A stretch of DNA of 35,968 nt from Planctomycetota bacterium (GTDB taxonomy: Bacteria; Planctomycetota; UBA1135; GCA-002686595), in assembly GCA_021413885.1 (NCBI GenBank), contig JAIOPM010000041.1:1-35968 (forward strand), given 5' to 3'. Shown here in pieces: positions 24,439-33,420 of this stretch. The notes under the pieces were generated by a model, which ran no database searches, was not told the DNA's origin, and was given only the letters and a program-made list of their open reading frames with translations. Each line of letters begins with the position of its first letter. Position 1 is the stretch's first letter. Both the position numbers and the translations under genes were made by a program.

Positions 24439-25488
24439 TCAGCGCGACAGACCGAGCTTCTTCAGCACGCGCCCGACGATTCCGGTCCCGTCGAACGCGA
24501 AGTGCGCGAGACCGTTCCACACCGCGGCGACTTCGGCGGCGTCGAGCGCGAGCTCACCAGCCTTCGCGTTGTCGCGGACCTGCGCGGCGTTGCGCGCGCC
24601 GACCAGGGCGCACGTGAGGCCGGGCTGCGCGACGGTCGCCGCGATCACGACCTGAGCGATCGTCGCGCCGCGCGCCTTCGCGATCGGCCCGACGACGGCT
24701 TCGAGCCGCGCGTTGAGCCGCGCACGGTTCTCGGCGGAGAACTTGGCTTTCGCGAGGCGTTGGTCGGTGTCGGCGAGCTTGCGTTCGGGCACGAGTTTGC
24801 CCGTGAGCAGTCCTTGTTCGATCGGCGAGTACGCGAGCGTTCCGACGTGGTGCTCGCGCGCCCACGGCAACACGTCGCGCTCGATGCCGCGCGACAACGC
24901 GCTGTAGCGCTCCTGCGTGCAGGCGAGCGGCACGGAACCGAGGATCCGTTGCGCCTCGTCGAGCAACGCCGGCGTGAAGTTCGAGACGCCGATCTCGCGG
25001 AGGCGGCCCGCCTTGCGCAGCTCGATCAACGCGCCGAGCGTCTCCGCGAGCGGCGTCTCCGGATCCGGCCAGTGGATCTGCACGAGGTCGAGCACGTCGA
25101 CGCCCATGCGCTTCGCACTCTGCTCGACCTCGAAGCGCACCGAGTCCGGGCGCAGGTTGCGGCGCACCGTCACCGGCCGGTTGTGGTTGTCGAGGCTCTC
25201 GAAGAACACCGGCCCGCGCGGATCGTCCCAGCGCAGGCCGACCTTGGTCATCAACACGACGCGTTCGCGCGATCCGCGCAGCGCGTCGCCGATCACGCGC
25301 TCGGAATGACCGAAGCCGTAGACCGGCGCGGTGTCGAAGGCGTTCATGCCGGCGTCGAGCGCGGCGCGCAGCGCATCGACCGCGGCGCGATCGTCGCTGC
25401 CGCCCCAGTACCAACCGCCGATCGCCCAGGCGCCGAAGCACACCACGGGAACTTCGAGATTCGTGCGGCCGAGCTTGCGGCGTTGCAT
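24439..25488 (-). CDS. Aldo/keto reductase
   Basis: This is a 349-residue NADPH-dependent oxidoreductase of the AKR superfamily, with a TIM-barrel fold. The catalytic tetrad is visible: Asp52 and Tyr57 in NAFDTAPVYGFGHSE, Lys82 in LMTKVG, and His139 in LVQIHWPDPETPL. Cofactor-binding segments are REIGVSNF, AYSPIEQGLLTGKL and the C-terminal CALVGARNAAQVRDN. The sequence style (RKLGRTNLEVPVVCFGAWAI at the N-terminus) resembles the YajO/Tas-like general stress aldo/keto reductases. The substrate is unknown. It is divergent from the deoxyhypusine-synthase-like gene with 65 bp between them. Confidence 0.93.
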   Translation of the reverse strand: MQRRKLGRTNLEVPVVCFGAWAIGGWYWGGSDDRAAVDALRAALDAGMNAFDTAPVYGFGHSERVIGDALRGSRERVVLMTKVGLRWDDPRGPVFFESLDNHNRPVTVRRNLRPDSVRFEVEQSAKRMGVDVLDLVQIHWPDPETPLAETLGALIELRKAGRLREIGVSNFTPALLDEAQRILGSVPLACTQERYSALSRGIERDVLPWAREHHVGTLAYSPIEQGLLTGKLVPERKLADTDQRLAKAKFSAENRARLNARLEAVVGPIAKARGATIAQVVIAATVAQPGLTCALVGARNAAQVRDNAKAGELALDAAEVAAVWNGLAHFAFDGTGIVGRVLKKLGLSR

Positions 25489-25553
25489 GGCGGCGCGAGC
25501 GTAGCACGCGACGTGTGGAGCGCGTTCGTCGACGCGCGTAGACTCTCCGCCCC

Positions 25554-26861
25554 ATGTCGCCGACTCGTCAGGATCAACGTGCCCATTGCCCGGGCGGACC
25601 GCTCTCGAAGGACGGCGCGAAACGCGAGCTCGTCTCGCGCTCGGTCGTCGAGACGGAGACGCTCGATCAAGTCTTCGAGGAGAGTCTGCCTTCGTTCGGC
25701 GGCGCGTATTTGCGGCGCATCTGGACGTTGCTCGACGAAGCGGTCGGCGAAGGCTTGCCGATGACGCTCGCGATCTCGGGGCCGGTGACGGTCTCGGGGC
25801 AACACTACACGTGGCTCGGGCCGCTGCTCGATACCGGTTGGTTCTGCCTGCTCTCGACCACCGACGCGGTCTGCTACCACGACGGCCACCGCGCGCTGAA
25901 CTCCGCGAAGCAGCACCCGTTCCACGAGGTCGCGATCTTCGGCGACGACGGCGAGCTGCGCGACGAACGCACGATCCGCGTCACCGACGTCGGATTCGAC
26001 GAGGACGTGTTGCTCGATCAAGACCGCTTCATCCGCGCGGTGCTCAGGGAGCCCGAGTTCCAACGCAAGATGACCGGGCCGGAGTTCCGGTACTTGCTCG
26101 GCGCTCGCTACGCGGCGCAGGAAAAAGCGAACGGCGTGCGCGAAGGCCTGCTCGCGCTCTGCACGCGCAAGGCGATCCCGATCTTCGTCGGTGCGCCGGG
26201 CGACGGCTCGGTGTTCCTGAACTCGGTCGCGCTGTGGGCGTTGCGCGAAGCGTGCGGCGATGCGTACGCGTTCGAGCTCGACATCCACGGCGAGGTCTTC
26301 GAGAGCTGCGCCTACCACCGTTGGGGCTTGCTCGAGTCGCCGACCAAGACGCTCGGCACGTTGATCCTCGGCGGCGGCGTGCCGAAGAACTTCAACCTGC
26401 AACCGGAGCCGGCGCTCGGCCAAGTCTTCGGCTTCAAGGACATCCGCGGTTACCTGTACGACATCCAGCTCACCACCGCGCCGATCACCGACGGTTCGCT
26501 GTCGTCGTGCCCGCCCGCGGAAGCGGTGACGTGGGGCAAGGTCGACAAGGACAGCTACAAGCGCACGACCGAGAGCATGCAGGTCGACTACTCGATCGTG
26601 ATGCCGTTCCTGGTCAAGGCGCTGCTCGAGAAACGCGCGCGCTTCGAGCGTTGGCGCGAACGCATGGGCGAGAAAGCGCTCTTCGCCAAGCACCCGAAGG
26701 CGCGCGGCTACCTGCGGCCGACCGAGGGCTATCGCCTTTACGACGCGCGCGCCGAGCTGGTGACCAAGTTGACGGCCGACGTCAAGCGCGAGGCGAAGCG
26801 CCTGCGCTCCGAAGCAAAGTACCCGTTGGCGAAGCCGGCGGCGACGAAGCGCAAGCGCTGA
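25554..26861 (+). CDS. Deoxyhypusine-synthase-like protein (possible homospermidine synthase)
   Basis: This is a 435-residue member of the deoxyhypusine synthase (DHS) family. The family removes the aminobutyl group of spermidine with NAD and transfers it to a lysine or amine via an enzyme-lysine imine. The catalytic-lysine region is clear: LILGGGVPKNFNLQPEPALG with Lys278 corresponding to human Lys329. AEAVTWGKVDKDSY matches the conserved DEAVSWGKI segment. NAD-binding Gly/Asp-rich motifs include GAPGDGSVFLNSV. Bacteria lack eIF5A hypusine, and several bacterial DHS-like proteins act as homospermidine synthases using putrescine. That is the most likely activity here, but the family also has uncharacterised branches. 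The C-terminus is basic (ATKRKR). It is divergent from the aldo/keto reductase. Confidence 0.85.
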   Translation: MSPTRQDQRAHCPGGPLSKDGAKRELVSRSVVETETLDQVFEESLPSFGGAYLRRIWTLLDEAVGEGLPMTLAISGPVTVSGQHYTWLGPLLDTGWFCLLSTTDAVCYHDGHRALNSAKQHPFHEVAIFGDDGELRDERTIRVTDVGFDEDVLLDQDRFIRAVLREPEFQRKMTGPEFRYLLGARYAAQEKANGVREGLLALCTRKAIPIFVGAPGDGSVFLNSVALWALREACGDAYAFELDIHGEVFESCAYHRWGLLESPTKTLGTLILGGGVPKNFNLQPEPALGQVFGFKDIRGYLYDIQLTTAPITDGSLSSCPPAEAVTWGKVDKDSYKRTTESMQVDYSIVMPFLVKALLEKRARFERWRERMGEKALFAKHPKARGYLRPTEGYRLYDARAELVTKLTADVKREAKRLRSEAKYPLAKPAATKRKR

Positions 26862-26963
26862 CCGAACGCGTTCCGTCGACCGCAGACGCCGAGGCGCGAT
26901 CGAGAGTTCGCCGCCGCGAAATGGCATGCTTCGTGCACCGAAAGGCGCGCTCTCCGTGATTTC

Positions 26964-26992
26964 GATCGGCCAGCCGCTTTTCCGGGCCGATC
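26964..26992 (+). promoter_or_regulatory. Hairpin in the leader of the ABC transporter operon
   Basis: GATCGGCC (26964-26971) pairs with GGCCGATC (26985-26992) across a 13-base loop containing TTTT. It lies 37 bases before ATG 27030 and 102 bases after the preceding stop. It could be a terminator for the upstream gene or an attenuator in the operon leader. The evidence is the stem alone. Confidence 0.35.
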
Positions 26993-27029
26993 CGGCACAG
27001 ACGCGCCGAAGCGACCGGAGTCCTCCCCG

Positions 27030-27959
27030 ATGCTCGAGATCCGCAACCTCCGCAAGACGTACCCCGGCGGCGTGCAAGCGCTGCGCGGCGTCAGCCTGAA
27101 GATCCAAACGGGCATGTTCGGTTTGCTCGGGCCGAACGGAGCGGGCAAGTCGACGTTGATGAAGTGCGTCGCGACGTTGCTCGAACCCGACGACGGTTCG
27201 ATCACGCTGAACGAACTCGACGTGCGCCGACAGAAGGACGACGTGCGGCGCGTGCTCGGTTACCTGCCGCAGGACTTCGGGCTCTACCCGAGTCTGACCG
27301 CCGAGCAGATGCTCGATTACCTCGCGTGCATGAAGGGCTTGATCGAGCGTTCGGAGCGCAAGCGCGTCGTCGCCGCCCTGCTCGAACGCGTCAACCTCGC
27401 GAGCGTCAAGAAGCGGCGGCTCGGCAGTTACTCCGGCGGCATGCGCCAACGCTTCGGCATCGCGCAGGCGTTGCTCGGTTCGCCGAAGCTCCTGGTGGTC
27501 GACGAGCCGACCGCCGGACTCGATCCCGAGGAACGCAATCGCTTCCAGAATCTGCTCGCCGAATTGTCGGGCGAGATCGTCGTGCTGCTGTCTACGCACA
27601 TCGTCAGCGACGTCACCGCGCTCTGCCGCGACATGGCGATCATCCGCGACGGCTCGATCGTGCACCACGGCACCCCGCGCGACGCGGTCGCGGCGATGCG
27701 CGGCAAGGTGTGGGAGAAAGTCGTGCCGCGCGCGTTGGTCGACAAGTACCGCTCGCGGCTGCCGGTGATCTCCGCCAACCCTTCGATCGACGGCATTCGT
27801 CTGCGCGTGCTGTCGGACGGCGATCCGGCGACCAGCTTCTCCGCGGGCGACGGCTTCGTCGCGGTCGAAGCGAATCTCGAGGACGTCTACTTCAGCTTCG
27901 TCAACGCGCCCGAGGCCCAAGGCTCGCTCGCGGGTTCGGGCTCGAGCTACAGCGCCTGA
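27030..27959 (+). CDS. ABC transporter ATP-binding protein
   Basis: This 309-residue ATPase has the full motif set: Walker A GPNGAGKST at 34-42, Q-loop in YLPQDFGLYPSLTAEQM, signature YSGGMRQR near 133-140, Walker B LLVVDEPTAGLD near 154-165, and the H-loop in LLSTHIVSD. It resembles the ATPases paired with ABC-2 type permeases of the NatA/YxlF class. About 80 residues after the nucleotide-binding core form an extra C-terminal domain, which ends in EANLEDVYFSFV as in many such exporters. Its stop (27957-27959) is one base before the ATG of the permease-peptidase fusion, so the two form one transporter complex at the inner membrane. The cargo is unknown. Confidence 0.95.
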   Translation: MLEIRNLRKTYPGGVQALRGVSLKIQTGMFGLLGPNGAGKSTLMKCVATLLEPDDGSITLNELDVRRQKDDVRRVLGYLPQDFGLYPSLTAEQMLDYLACMKGLIERSERKRVVAALLERVNLASVKKRRLGSYSGGMRQRFGIAQALLGSPKLLVVDEPTAGLDPEERNRFQNLLAELSGEIVVLLSTHIVSDVTALCRDMAIIRDGSIVHHGTPRDAVAAMRGKVWEKVVPRALVDKYRSRLPVISANPSIDGIRLRVLSDGDPATSFSAGDGFVAVEANLEDVYFSFVNAPEAQGSLAGSGSSYSA

Positions 27960-27960
27960 G

Positions 27961-30900
27961 ATGCACTTCGAGCAGCTCGTCCAGCTCGCGCGCGCGTCCC
28001 TGATCGCCAACCTGCGGCGACTGACGTTCTGGATCTTCGCGGCGGTGTTCGTCGCGATCGCCGCGATGCTCTATCTCGGTACGTTGTCGTTCGAGGGCAT
28101 GAGCGCGACGGGCGCGAAGCTCGGCACGAACTCCGACTTCGCGATCGCGGCGCTGCTCGGCGCGTTCAGTTTCTTCCTGATGCACTTCACGGCGACGATG
28201 TGCGGCGATCCGATCGCGCTCGATCACCGTCTACGGCTCGCGCCGATCCTGCGCGGCACGCCGCTGAAACCGAGCACCTACGTCCTCGGCCGCTTCCTCG
28301 GCGGGTATCTCTCGCTGCTCGCGATCTACGCCGTCTTCGTGCTCGCGCTGATCGCCGGTCAGTGGATTCCGGCGGCTCACGACAAGCTCACGCTGCCGTG
28401 GCGTCTGTGGCCGTACTTGAAGCACAGCGTGTGGTTCCTGCTGGTCCCCACGTTCTTCGTCGGCGCCGTCTCCTTCGCGATCGGGTCGCTGACCCGCAGC
28501 ACGCGGATGGTGTACGTCTTCGCGAGCGGCTTGCTCGTGAGCTGGTTCCTGATCCTCCAGGCGATGGGCGACGCGGCGTCGCGCAAGCTCGCGTACTGGG
28601 AACCCTCGGGCATGATCTGGCTCGACGAGGCGATCGCGAAGGACCGCGGCAACGCGTGGCTGAACGAGCACCCGATCGACGTCGACCTGGGCTTCGTGCT
28701 CAACCGTCTCGCCCTCGTCCTGATCGGCGTCGGCGCTCTCGTGCTGACGATTCGACGCTACCCGAAGCTCGACACCGAGTCCGAGCCGCCGCCCACGACC
28801 CGCGCGCTCTTCACGCGCATCTGGGCTTGGTTGCGCGGCGCGCAGACGACCGTCGCCGATCGGTACGAGGTCTGGGTCGGCCAGGCGCGCGTGCCGCAGG
28901 TCGAGCCCGCGGAGCGCGGACTGCGCCTCTGGTTCGCGACGTTGAAGAGCTCGTTCATCACGGAGCTCCGCCTGCTCGCCGCCGAGCGCAGCCTCTGGAT
29001 CATGGTGCCGTTGGTGATGCTCTTCGCCGGCGCGACGGTCGGCAGGCTCTACGGCCCGTTCAGCCTGCCGCTCTACCCGGTCTCGTCCGAGTACGCGGCG
29101 AGGATGGTCAACGCGCTGTTCCTGCTGCTCGCGGGCACGACGATCTTCTACACCGGCGAGGTCTTCCACCGCGACGACGCGAACGGCGTGCGTCCGATCC
29201 TCTACGCGACGCCGGCATCGAACGGCGCGTTCCTGCTGTCGAAGTACGCGGCGATGGTCGCGGTCGCCCTCGCGATGTCCGGCCTCGCGGCGGCGACGGC
29301 GATGATGAACCAGGCGGTGCGTTGGTGGATGAGCGGTGCGTCGGCCCGCGTCGAACTGCGCCCCTACCTCGAGATCGGCGCGCACGTCCTGCTGCCTTCG
29401 ATCCTGGTGATGTGCGCGTTGGCCTTGGTCGTCAACGTGCTCGTACGTTCGCGCTACCTCGCGTACTTCGCGTTGCTCGCGATCGGCGGCGCGTACGTGT
29501 GGTGGGTGGTGATCCGCGGCGAGCGTTCGCTGCTGTGGAATCCTCTGCTCGTCGGCCATTGGCGCTACTCCGACCTCACGCACCTCGAGTCGGCGGAGCC
29601 CGCGCTCGGTTGGCACCACGCGTACTGGGGCGCGTTGCTGGTCGCGGCGCTCGCGCTCGCGAATCTGTTGCTCGAACGCACGGCGGGAGCGGTCCGTCGC
29701 GCGGTGACGCTCGACGCGCTCGTGCGCCGTCCGGTGCCGGCATCGATCTGCGTCGCGGCGACTCTCGCGGCGCTCTACATCGGCCGCGGGATCTTCGTCG
29801 CGCAGAGCGTGCGCGGCACGAAGAGCGAGATGGAGACCCACGCGCTCGCGCTCGAGGACGAGTACTTCGCCGAGCTCGAGCAACCGCGCCTCTGCTACGA
29901 CGACGTCGACCTCGACATCACGTTGCGCCCCGACGCGCGGAGCCTCGACGTGCGCGGCACGTTGGTGTTGACCAACGCGTGGCCCGAGTCGGTGCGCACC
30001 GCGTACTTCACGATCGATCCGCTGTACGAGATCCGCCGCTTCGAGCTCGAAGGCGCCGGGCCGATGCAACGCGACGGCGAGATCGTCAAGTTCGAGCTCG
30101 CGCACCCGCTCTCGCGCGGCGAGCGCACGACCCTGCACCTTGATTGGAGCGGCACGCCTTCGCCCGGCCTGCGTCGCGACGGCGGACCGCTCTCGAGCTT
30201 TCTCCTGCCGTCGGCGACGTTCTTGACGTCGCTCTCGCCGGAAGTCATCCCGTTGCCGGGGATCTCCGGCGATCTCTTCCTCGGCGACGAGGACCGCCGC
30301 AAAGAACACGGCCGCGGGAAGCTCGCGTTGCTGCGCGATCGCTCCCACGAGGAGTTCGTGCCGAGCGGCTGGGGCATCGACTCCGCGTTCCAATTCCACG
30401 CGCGCATCGAAGCGCCCAAACCGCTGGTCGTGCTCTCCGGCGGCGTGCAGAGTTCCGTCGAGGACCTAGGCGATCGCCGGCGCTTCACCTGGAACAGCGA
30501 CGGCCGCGTGCCGACGTTCGCGGTCCTCGCGTACGACTACGAAGCGCAACGCCGCGGCGAAGATCAGGTCTGGTACCACCGCGATCACGCGTACAACGTC
30601 GGCACGGTGCTCGACGCGCTCGAGGATGCGCGGCGCACGTTCAGCGCGAGCTTCCTCCCCTATCCCTACGCGCAACTGAAGATCGCCGAGTTCCCGCGCC
30701 TCGCCGATTTCGCGCAGAGCTTCCCGACGTTGATGCCGTACTCGGAGTCGATCGGCTTCCTGACCAAGTTCGATCCCAAGGATCGCTTCGTCGACGCGAC
30801 GTACTTCGTCACCGCGCACGAAGTCGCGCACCAGTGGTGGGCGTACTTGCTGCATCCGGGCGCGAGCCTCGGCTCGCAGGTGCTCTCCGAGAGCCTCGCG

Positions 30901-31641
30901 GAATACTCCGCGATGGTGTTGATCGACGCGAAACGCGGCGAGCGCGCGCGTTTGATCTTCCTGCGCAACGAGGAGGACACGTACTTGCGCGGTCGCAAGG
31001 CGGACAAGGAAGTGCCGCTCGCGCAACTCGAGAACGAAGGCCCGGTGTACTGGTACAACAAGGGCTCGCTCGTCTTCTACATGCTCGAACGCCGCATCGG
31101 GCGTGCGCGCGTGCTCGAAGGGCTCGCCCACTTCGTCGAGCGTTGGAACCGCCGTTCGAATTCGGCGCAGCCTTCGTTCGCGACGATCCGCGATCTGCTC
31201 GCCGAACTGCAACGCACGCACAAGGAGCGCGATCTCGGGTGGTTCTACGACCAATGGTTCGATCAGGTCGTGATCCCCGACCTCGTCGTGCGTTCCGCGA
31301 CCGTGCGCAAGAACGCGACGACGTGGACGGTCGACTTCACGGTCGAGAACGTCGGCACCGGCCGCGCCGCGGTTTCCGCGGAGGCGATCAAGGGCGAGTG
31401 GGACCTCGAGAAGCTCGAAGGCGACGCCGATTTCCGCGTCAGCTCGCCGCTCGCGCTCACGATCGATCCGGGCAAGACAATCAACGCCTCGCTGAGCTCC
31501 GAGTTCGAGCCGACCAAGCTGATCGTCGATCGGCTCTACGAGTGCATCGACTTCGACCGCACCAACAACTCGTTCGCGCTCCCCGCGACGACGTCGGCGA
31601 CCTTCAAGCCGATGGCGAATCCGCCGGCGACCGACGGCTGA
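27961..31641 (+). CDS. ABC-2 permease fused to M1-family metallopeptidase
   Basis: This is a 1226-residue protein. Residues about 1-620 are membrane-embedded in two permease-like halves, the first starting at LTFWIFAAVFVAIAAMLYLG and the second after about residue 335 with LWIMVPLVMLFAGATVGRLY. From about residue 640 a soluble, presumably extracytoplasmic M1-type domain follows. It has the zinc motif HEVAH (953-957) and the third ligand Glu977 in SESLAEYS, with a 19-residue spacing instead of 18. The aminopeptidase GxMEN motif is replaced by SFPTLMPYSESIGF. The C-terminal part is a beta-sandwich. Such permease-M1 fusions exist in Bacteroidetes and related groups but their substrates are not established. 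The complex may process and transport a peptide or an exported protein (inference). Confidence 0.92.
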   Translation: MHFEQLVQLARASLIANLRRLTFWIFAAVFVAIAAMLYLGTLSFEGMSATGAKLGTNSDFAIAALLGAFSFFLMHFTATMCGDPIALDHRLRLAPILRGTPLKPSTYVLGRFLGGYLSLLAIYAVFVLALIAGQWIPAAHDKLTLPWRLWPYLKHSVWFLLVPTFFVGAVSFAIGSLTRSTRMVYVFASGLLVSWFLILQAMGDAASRKLAYWEPSGMIWLDEAIAKDRGNAWLNEHPIDVDLGFVLNRLALVLIGVGALVLTIRRYPKLDTESEPPPTTRALFTRIWAWLRGAQTTVADRYEVWVGQARVPQVEPAERGLRLWFATLKSSFITELRLLAAERSLWIMVPLVMLFAGATVGRLYGPFSLPLYPVSSEYAARMVNALFLLLAGTTIFYTGEVFHRDDANGVRPILYATPASNGAFLLSKYAAMVAVALAMSGLAAATAMMNQAVRWWMSGASARVELRPYLEIGAHVLLPSILVMCALALVVNVLVRSRYLAYFALLAIGGAYVWWVVIRGERSLLWNPLLVGHWRYSDLTHLESAEPALGWHHAYWGALLVAALALANLLLERTAGAVRRAVTLDALVRRPVPASICVAATLAALYIGRGIFVAQSVRGTKSEMETHALALEDEYFAELEQPRLCYDDVDLDITLRPDARSLDVRGTLVLTNAWPESVRTAYFTIDPLYEIRRFELEGAGPMQRDGEIVKFELAHPLSRGERTTLHLDWSGTPSPGLRRDGGPLSSFLLPSATFLTSLSPEVIPLPGISGDLFLGDEDRRKEHGRGKLALLRDRSHEEFVPSGWGIDSAFQFHARIEAPKPLVVLSGGVQSSVEDLGDRRRFTWNSDGRVPTFAVLAYDYEAQRRGEDQVWYHRDHAYNVGTVLDALEDARRTFSASFLPYPYAQLKIAEFPRLADFAQSFPTLMPYSESIGFLTKFDPKDRFVDATYFVTAHEVAHQWWAYLLHPGASLGSQVLSESLAEYSAMVLIDAKRGERARLIFLRNEEDTYLRGRKADKEVPLAQLENEGPVYWYNKGSLVFYMLERRIGRARVLEGLAHFVERWNRRSNSAQPSFATIRDLLAELQRTHKERDLGWFYDQWFDQVVIPDLVVRSATVRKNATTWTVDFTVENVGTGRAAVSAEAIKGEWDLEKLEGDADFRVSSPLALTIDPGKTINASLSSEFEPTKLIVDRLYECIDFDRTNNSFALPATTSATFKPMANPPATDG

Positions 31642-31642
31642 G

Positions 31643-32107
31643 CTACTCGCGCCGCCCTTCGACGCCTTCGACGCGCACGCCGTTGCGAGCGAGCAGTTCG
31701 GCGGTGACGCCGGGGCCTGCGACCAGCTTGCCGCCCGCATGCGTGTTGCAGACGCCGCACGACGGCGAGCGTTCTTTCAGGAACGCGCGACGAATGCCGT
31801 GGAGCTTGCAGGCTTCGAGCGCGCCGTTCGCGCCGTCGACGAACTGCTTGGTGACGTCGGCGCCGGCGTCGGTCAACACGCGCTCACGCCCGTCGAGCAC
31901 CGCCGCCGCGCCGCTCGTCTCGATCCACGCCGCCGGTCTCGGCGTTCCGAGCCCGCCGTGCTCCTCGGGACAGAACGGAATCGCCGTCATGCCGCGCGCC
32001 GCGAGGTCACGCTCGAGCGCCGAATCCCGATTGTGCCGCCCGTCATAACGACACTCGCGCCCGAGCAGACAGGCGCTGACGAGCACGGGTTCCGCCTTCG
32101 CATCCAT
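31643..32107 (-). CDS. DUF523 family protein
   Basis: This is a 154-residue protein from ATG 32107. The frame extends to a TTG at 32143 that overlaps the FG-GAP stop (TTGA), but DUF523 proteins usually begin just before the V-S-A-C-L-L-G motif, so the shorter start is preferred. Conserved cysteines are in LVSACLLGRECRYDG, FCPEEHGGLGTPRP and KERSPSCGVCNTH, a pattern suggestive of metal or Fe-S binding. The family is widespread and uncharacterised. It is convergent with the permease-peptidase gene with one base between the stops. It lies 32 bases downstream of the FG-GAP trio, so it may be read through from it, probably without functional relation. Confidence 0.85.
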   Translation of the reverse strand: MDAKAEPVLVSACLLGRECRYDGRHNRDSALERDLAARGMTAIPFCPEEHGGLGTPRPAAWIETSGAAAVLDGRERVLTDAGADVTKQFVDGANGALEACKLHGIRRAFLKERSPSCGVCNTHAGGKLVAGPGVTAELLARNGVRVEGVEGRRE

Positions 32108-32139
32108 CACCCCATCGTAGAGCAGCGGCGCGCGAACGC

Positions 32140-33420
32140 TCAACGCCTCGCGTGCACCTGCAACAACGCGCTGCGCCTGTCGAGTTCACGTAGCACGACA
32201 CCATCTCTCCCCGAGCGAATCTGAACGTAGCCCGGAAACCCGACGTCCCCGTCGGGCACGACGCCGAGGGCGATCTCGCGGCATCCGTCGCCGTCGAGGT
32301 CCTCGACCGATGCGCTCGCGCTGATCGAGCCCCACGCCTCGCTCGTGTGGCCGTCGTGCGCGTCGATCTCCCACCGGATCGCGTCGCTTCCGAGCGCACG
32401 GCGTTGCGCGCTCACCCACATGAACGTCGAGCACAACAGCAGCGCATTGGGCGGTTGCCCGCTGGCGAGGCCACCGATCAGGCGCGGCTCCCATCCATCC
32501 TTCGGGCCGGTGGCGAGTTCGAAGACCGAACCTGCCGCATTCGACGAAGTTCCGATGCCGAGCACGCGCCAACTCTCGAGCTCGATCGAACACGCCGCGA
32601 GATCCTGCCGACCGTCACCGTCGAGATCGCTCGCGAAAGCGGACTGCACGCGGAGCCTCTCCGGCGCGTCGAAGTCCGGTGCTTGGCGATACGAGCCGTC
32701 CGCCTGCGGCACGAACTTGGTGCCGGGAACTCCGATCGGCGGCGTGCGGAACAGCTCGACGCCCGTTGCCGACGAGACGACGACGATGTGCGTCGCGCTC
32801 GTGTCGACGACGACGAACGCGAACTCGCTGCAACCATCGCCGTCGAGGTCGGGCACGATGCTCATCGCGGTCGAGTCGCGCGCAAGCTCGCCGATCGAGT
32901 CGAGGCGACGGAGCAGACGACCGTCGCAACCGGACCACAGCGCCGCGCCCGCGACGACGTCCGACGCGCCGTCCGTGTCGACATCGCCGGGGGACCCGAC
33001 GGTGGTCTCGAACATGTGCTCCCAGCGCGGAGCCGAGAGCGCGAGCAGCAGCCCGTGAGCAACACTCCAAACCTCGGCTCGATCCGCGCCGACCGAGAAC
33101 ACCACGTCGTCCGCACCATCGAGGTCGACATCGCCGGCGTTCGCAAGCGACCGACCGACGAACGACTCGAACGTCTCGCCGACCTGCGCGATCACGGCGC
33201 CCGAACGTCCCGAGAAGATCCAGACCCTCGATCCACCGAGCTCGCCGTACACGGCAGGACAACTGACTGCGAGATCGCGCACACCATCGCGATCCTGATC
33301 GCCGATCTCGACGAGCGCCGAGCCGAATCGGTCTCCGTTCGCGTAGTCGTAGTCCGACTCCTGCGCAATCGCGCGGGGTGCGAAGGATGCGACGAGCAAG
33401 GGAACGAGCGCTCGTTTCAT
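32140..33420 (-). CDS. Secreted FG-GAP repeat (integrin-alpha-like beta-propeller) protein, third of tandem trio
   Basis: This is a 426-residue protein with a signal peptide (MKRALVPLLVASFAPRAIAQ). Six calcium-binding D-x-D-x-D/A-G loops are visible in order: DQDRDGVRDL, DVDLDGADDV, DVDTDGASDV, DLDGDGCSEF, DLDGDGRQDL and DLDGDGCREI. Repeats of this kind build a seven-bladed propeller, and the segment GYVQIRSGRDGVVLRELDRR probably closes the last blade. Its ATG (33420-33418) shares its A with the TGA of the preceding gene. No other domain or anchor is seen, so it is likely free or surface-bound outside the cytoplasm, possibly in adhesion. The frame continues upstream of ATG 33420 without signal-peptide character. 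Confidence 0.88.
   Translation of the reverse strand: MKRALVPLLVASFAPRAIAQESDYDYANGDRFGSALVEIGDQDRDGVRDLAVSCPAVYGELGGSRVWIFSGRSGAVIAQVGETFESFVGRSLANAGDVDLDGADDVVFSVGADRAEVWSVAHGLLLALSAPRWEHMFETTVGSPGDVDTDGASDVVAGAALWSGCDGRLLRRLDSIGELARDSTAMSIVPDLDGDGCSEFAFVVVDTSATHIVVVSSATGVELFRTPPIGVPGTKFVPQADGSYRQAPDFDAPERLRVQSAFASDLDGDGRQDLAACSIELESWRVLGIGTSSNAAGSVFELATGPKDGWEPRLIGGLASGQPPNALLLCSTFMWVSAQRRALGSDAIRWEIDAHDGHTSEAWGSISASASVEDLDGDGCREIALGVVPDGDVGFPGYVQIRSGRDGVVLRELDRRSALLQVHARR

Noticed and set aside
25344..28010. Open frame of 888 codons on the minus strand opposite the DHS-like and ABC ATPase genes
   Set aside because: High G+C leaves long stop-free antisense frames. Its translation is Arg/Glu/Val-rich without family motifs, while the plus strand encodes clear enzymes.
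28231..30399. 722-codon minus-strand frame opposite the permease half of the fusion
   Set aside because: Antisense shadow of a hydrophobic membrane protein, giving a charged low-complexity translation.
32108..32143. TTG start for DUF523 overlapping the FG-GAP stop (TTGA)
   Set aside because: The overlap is attractive, but family members start just before the VSACLLG motif, fitting ATG 32107. It is left as an alternative.
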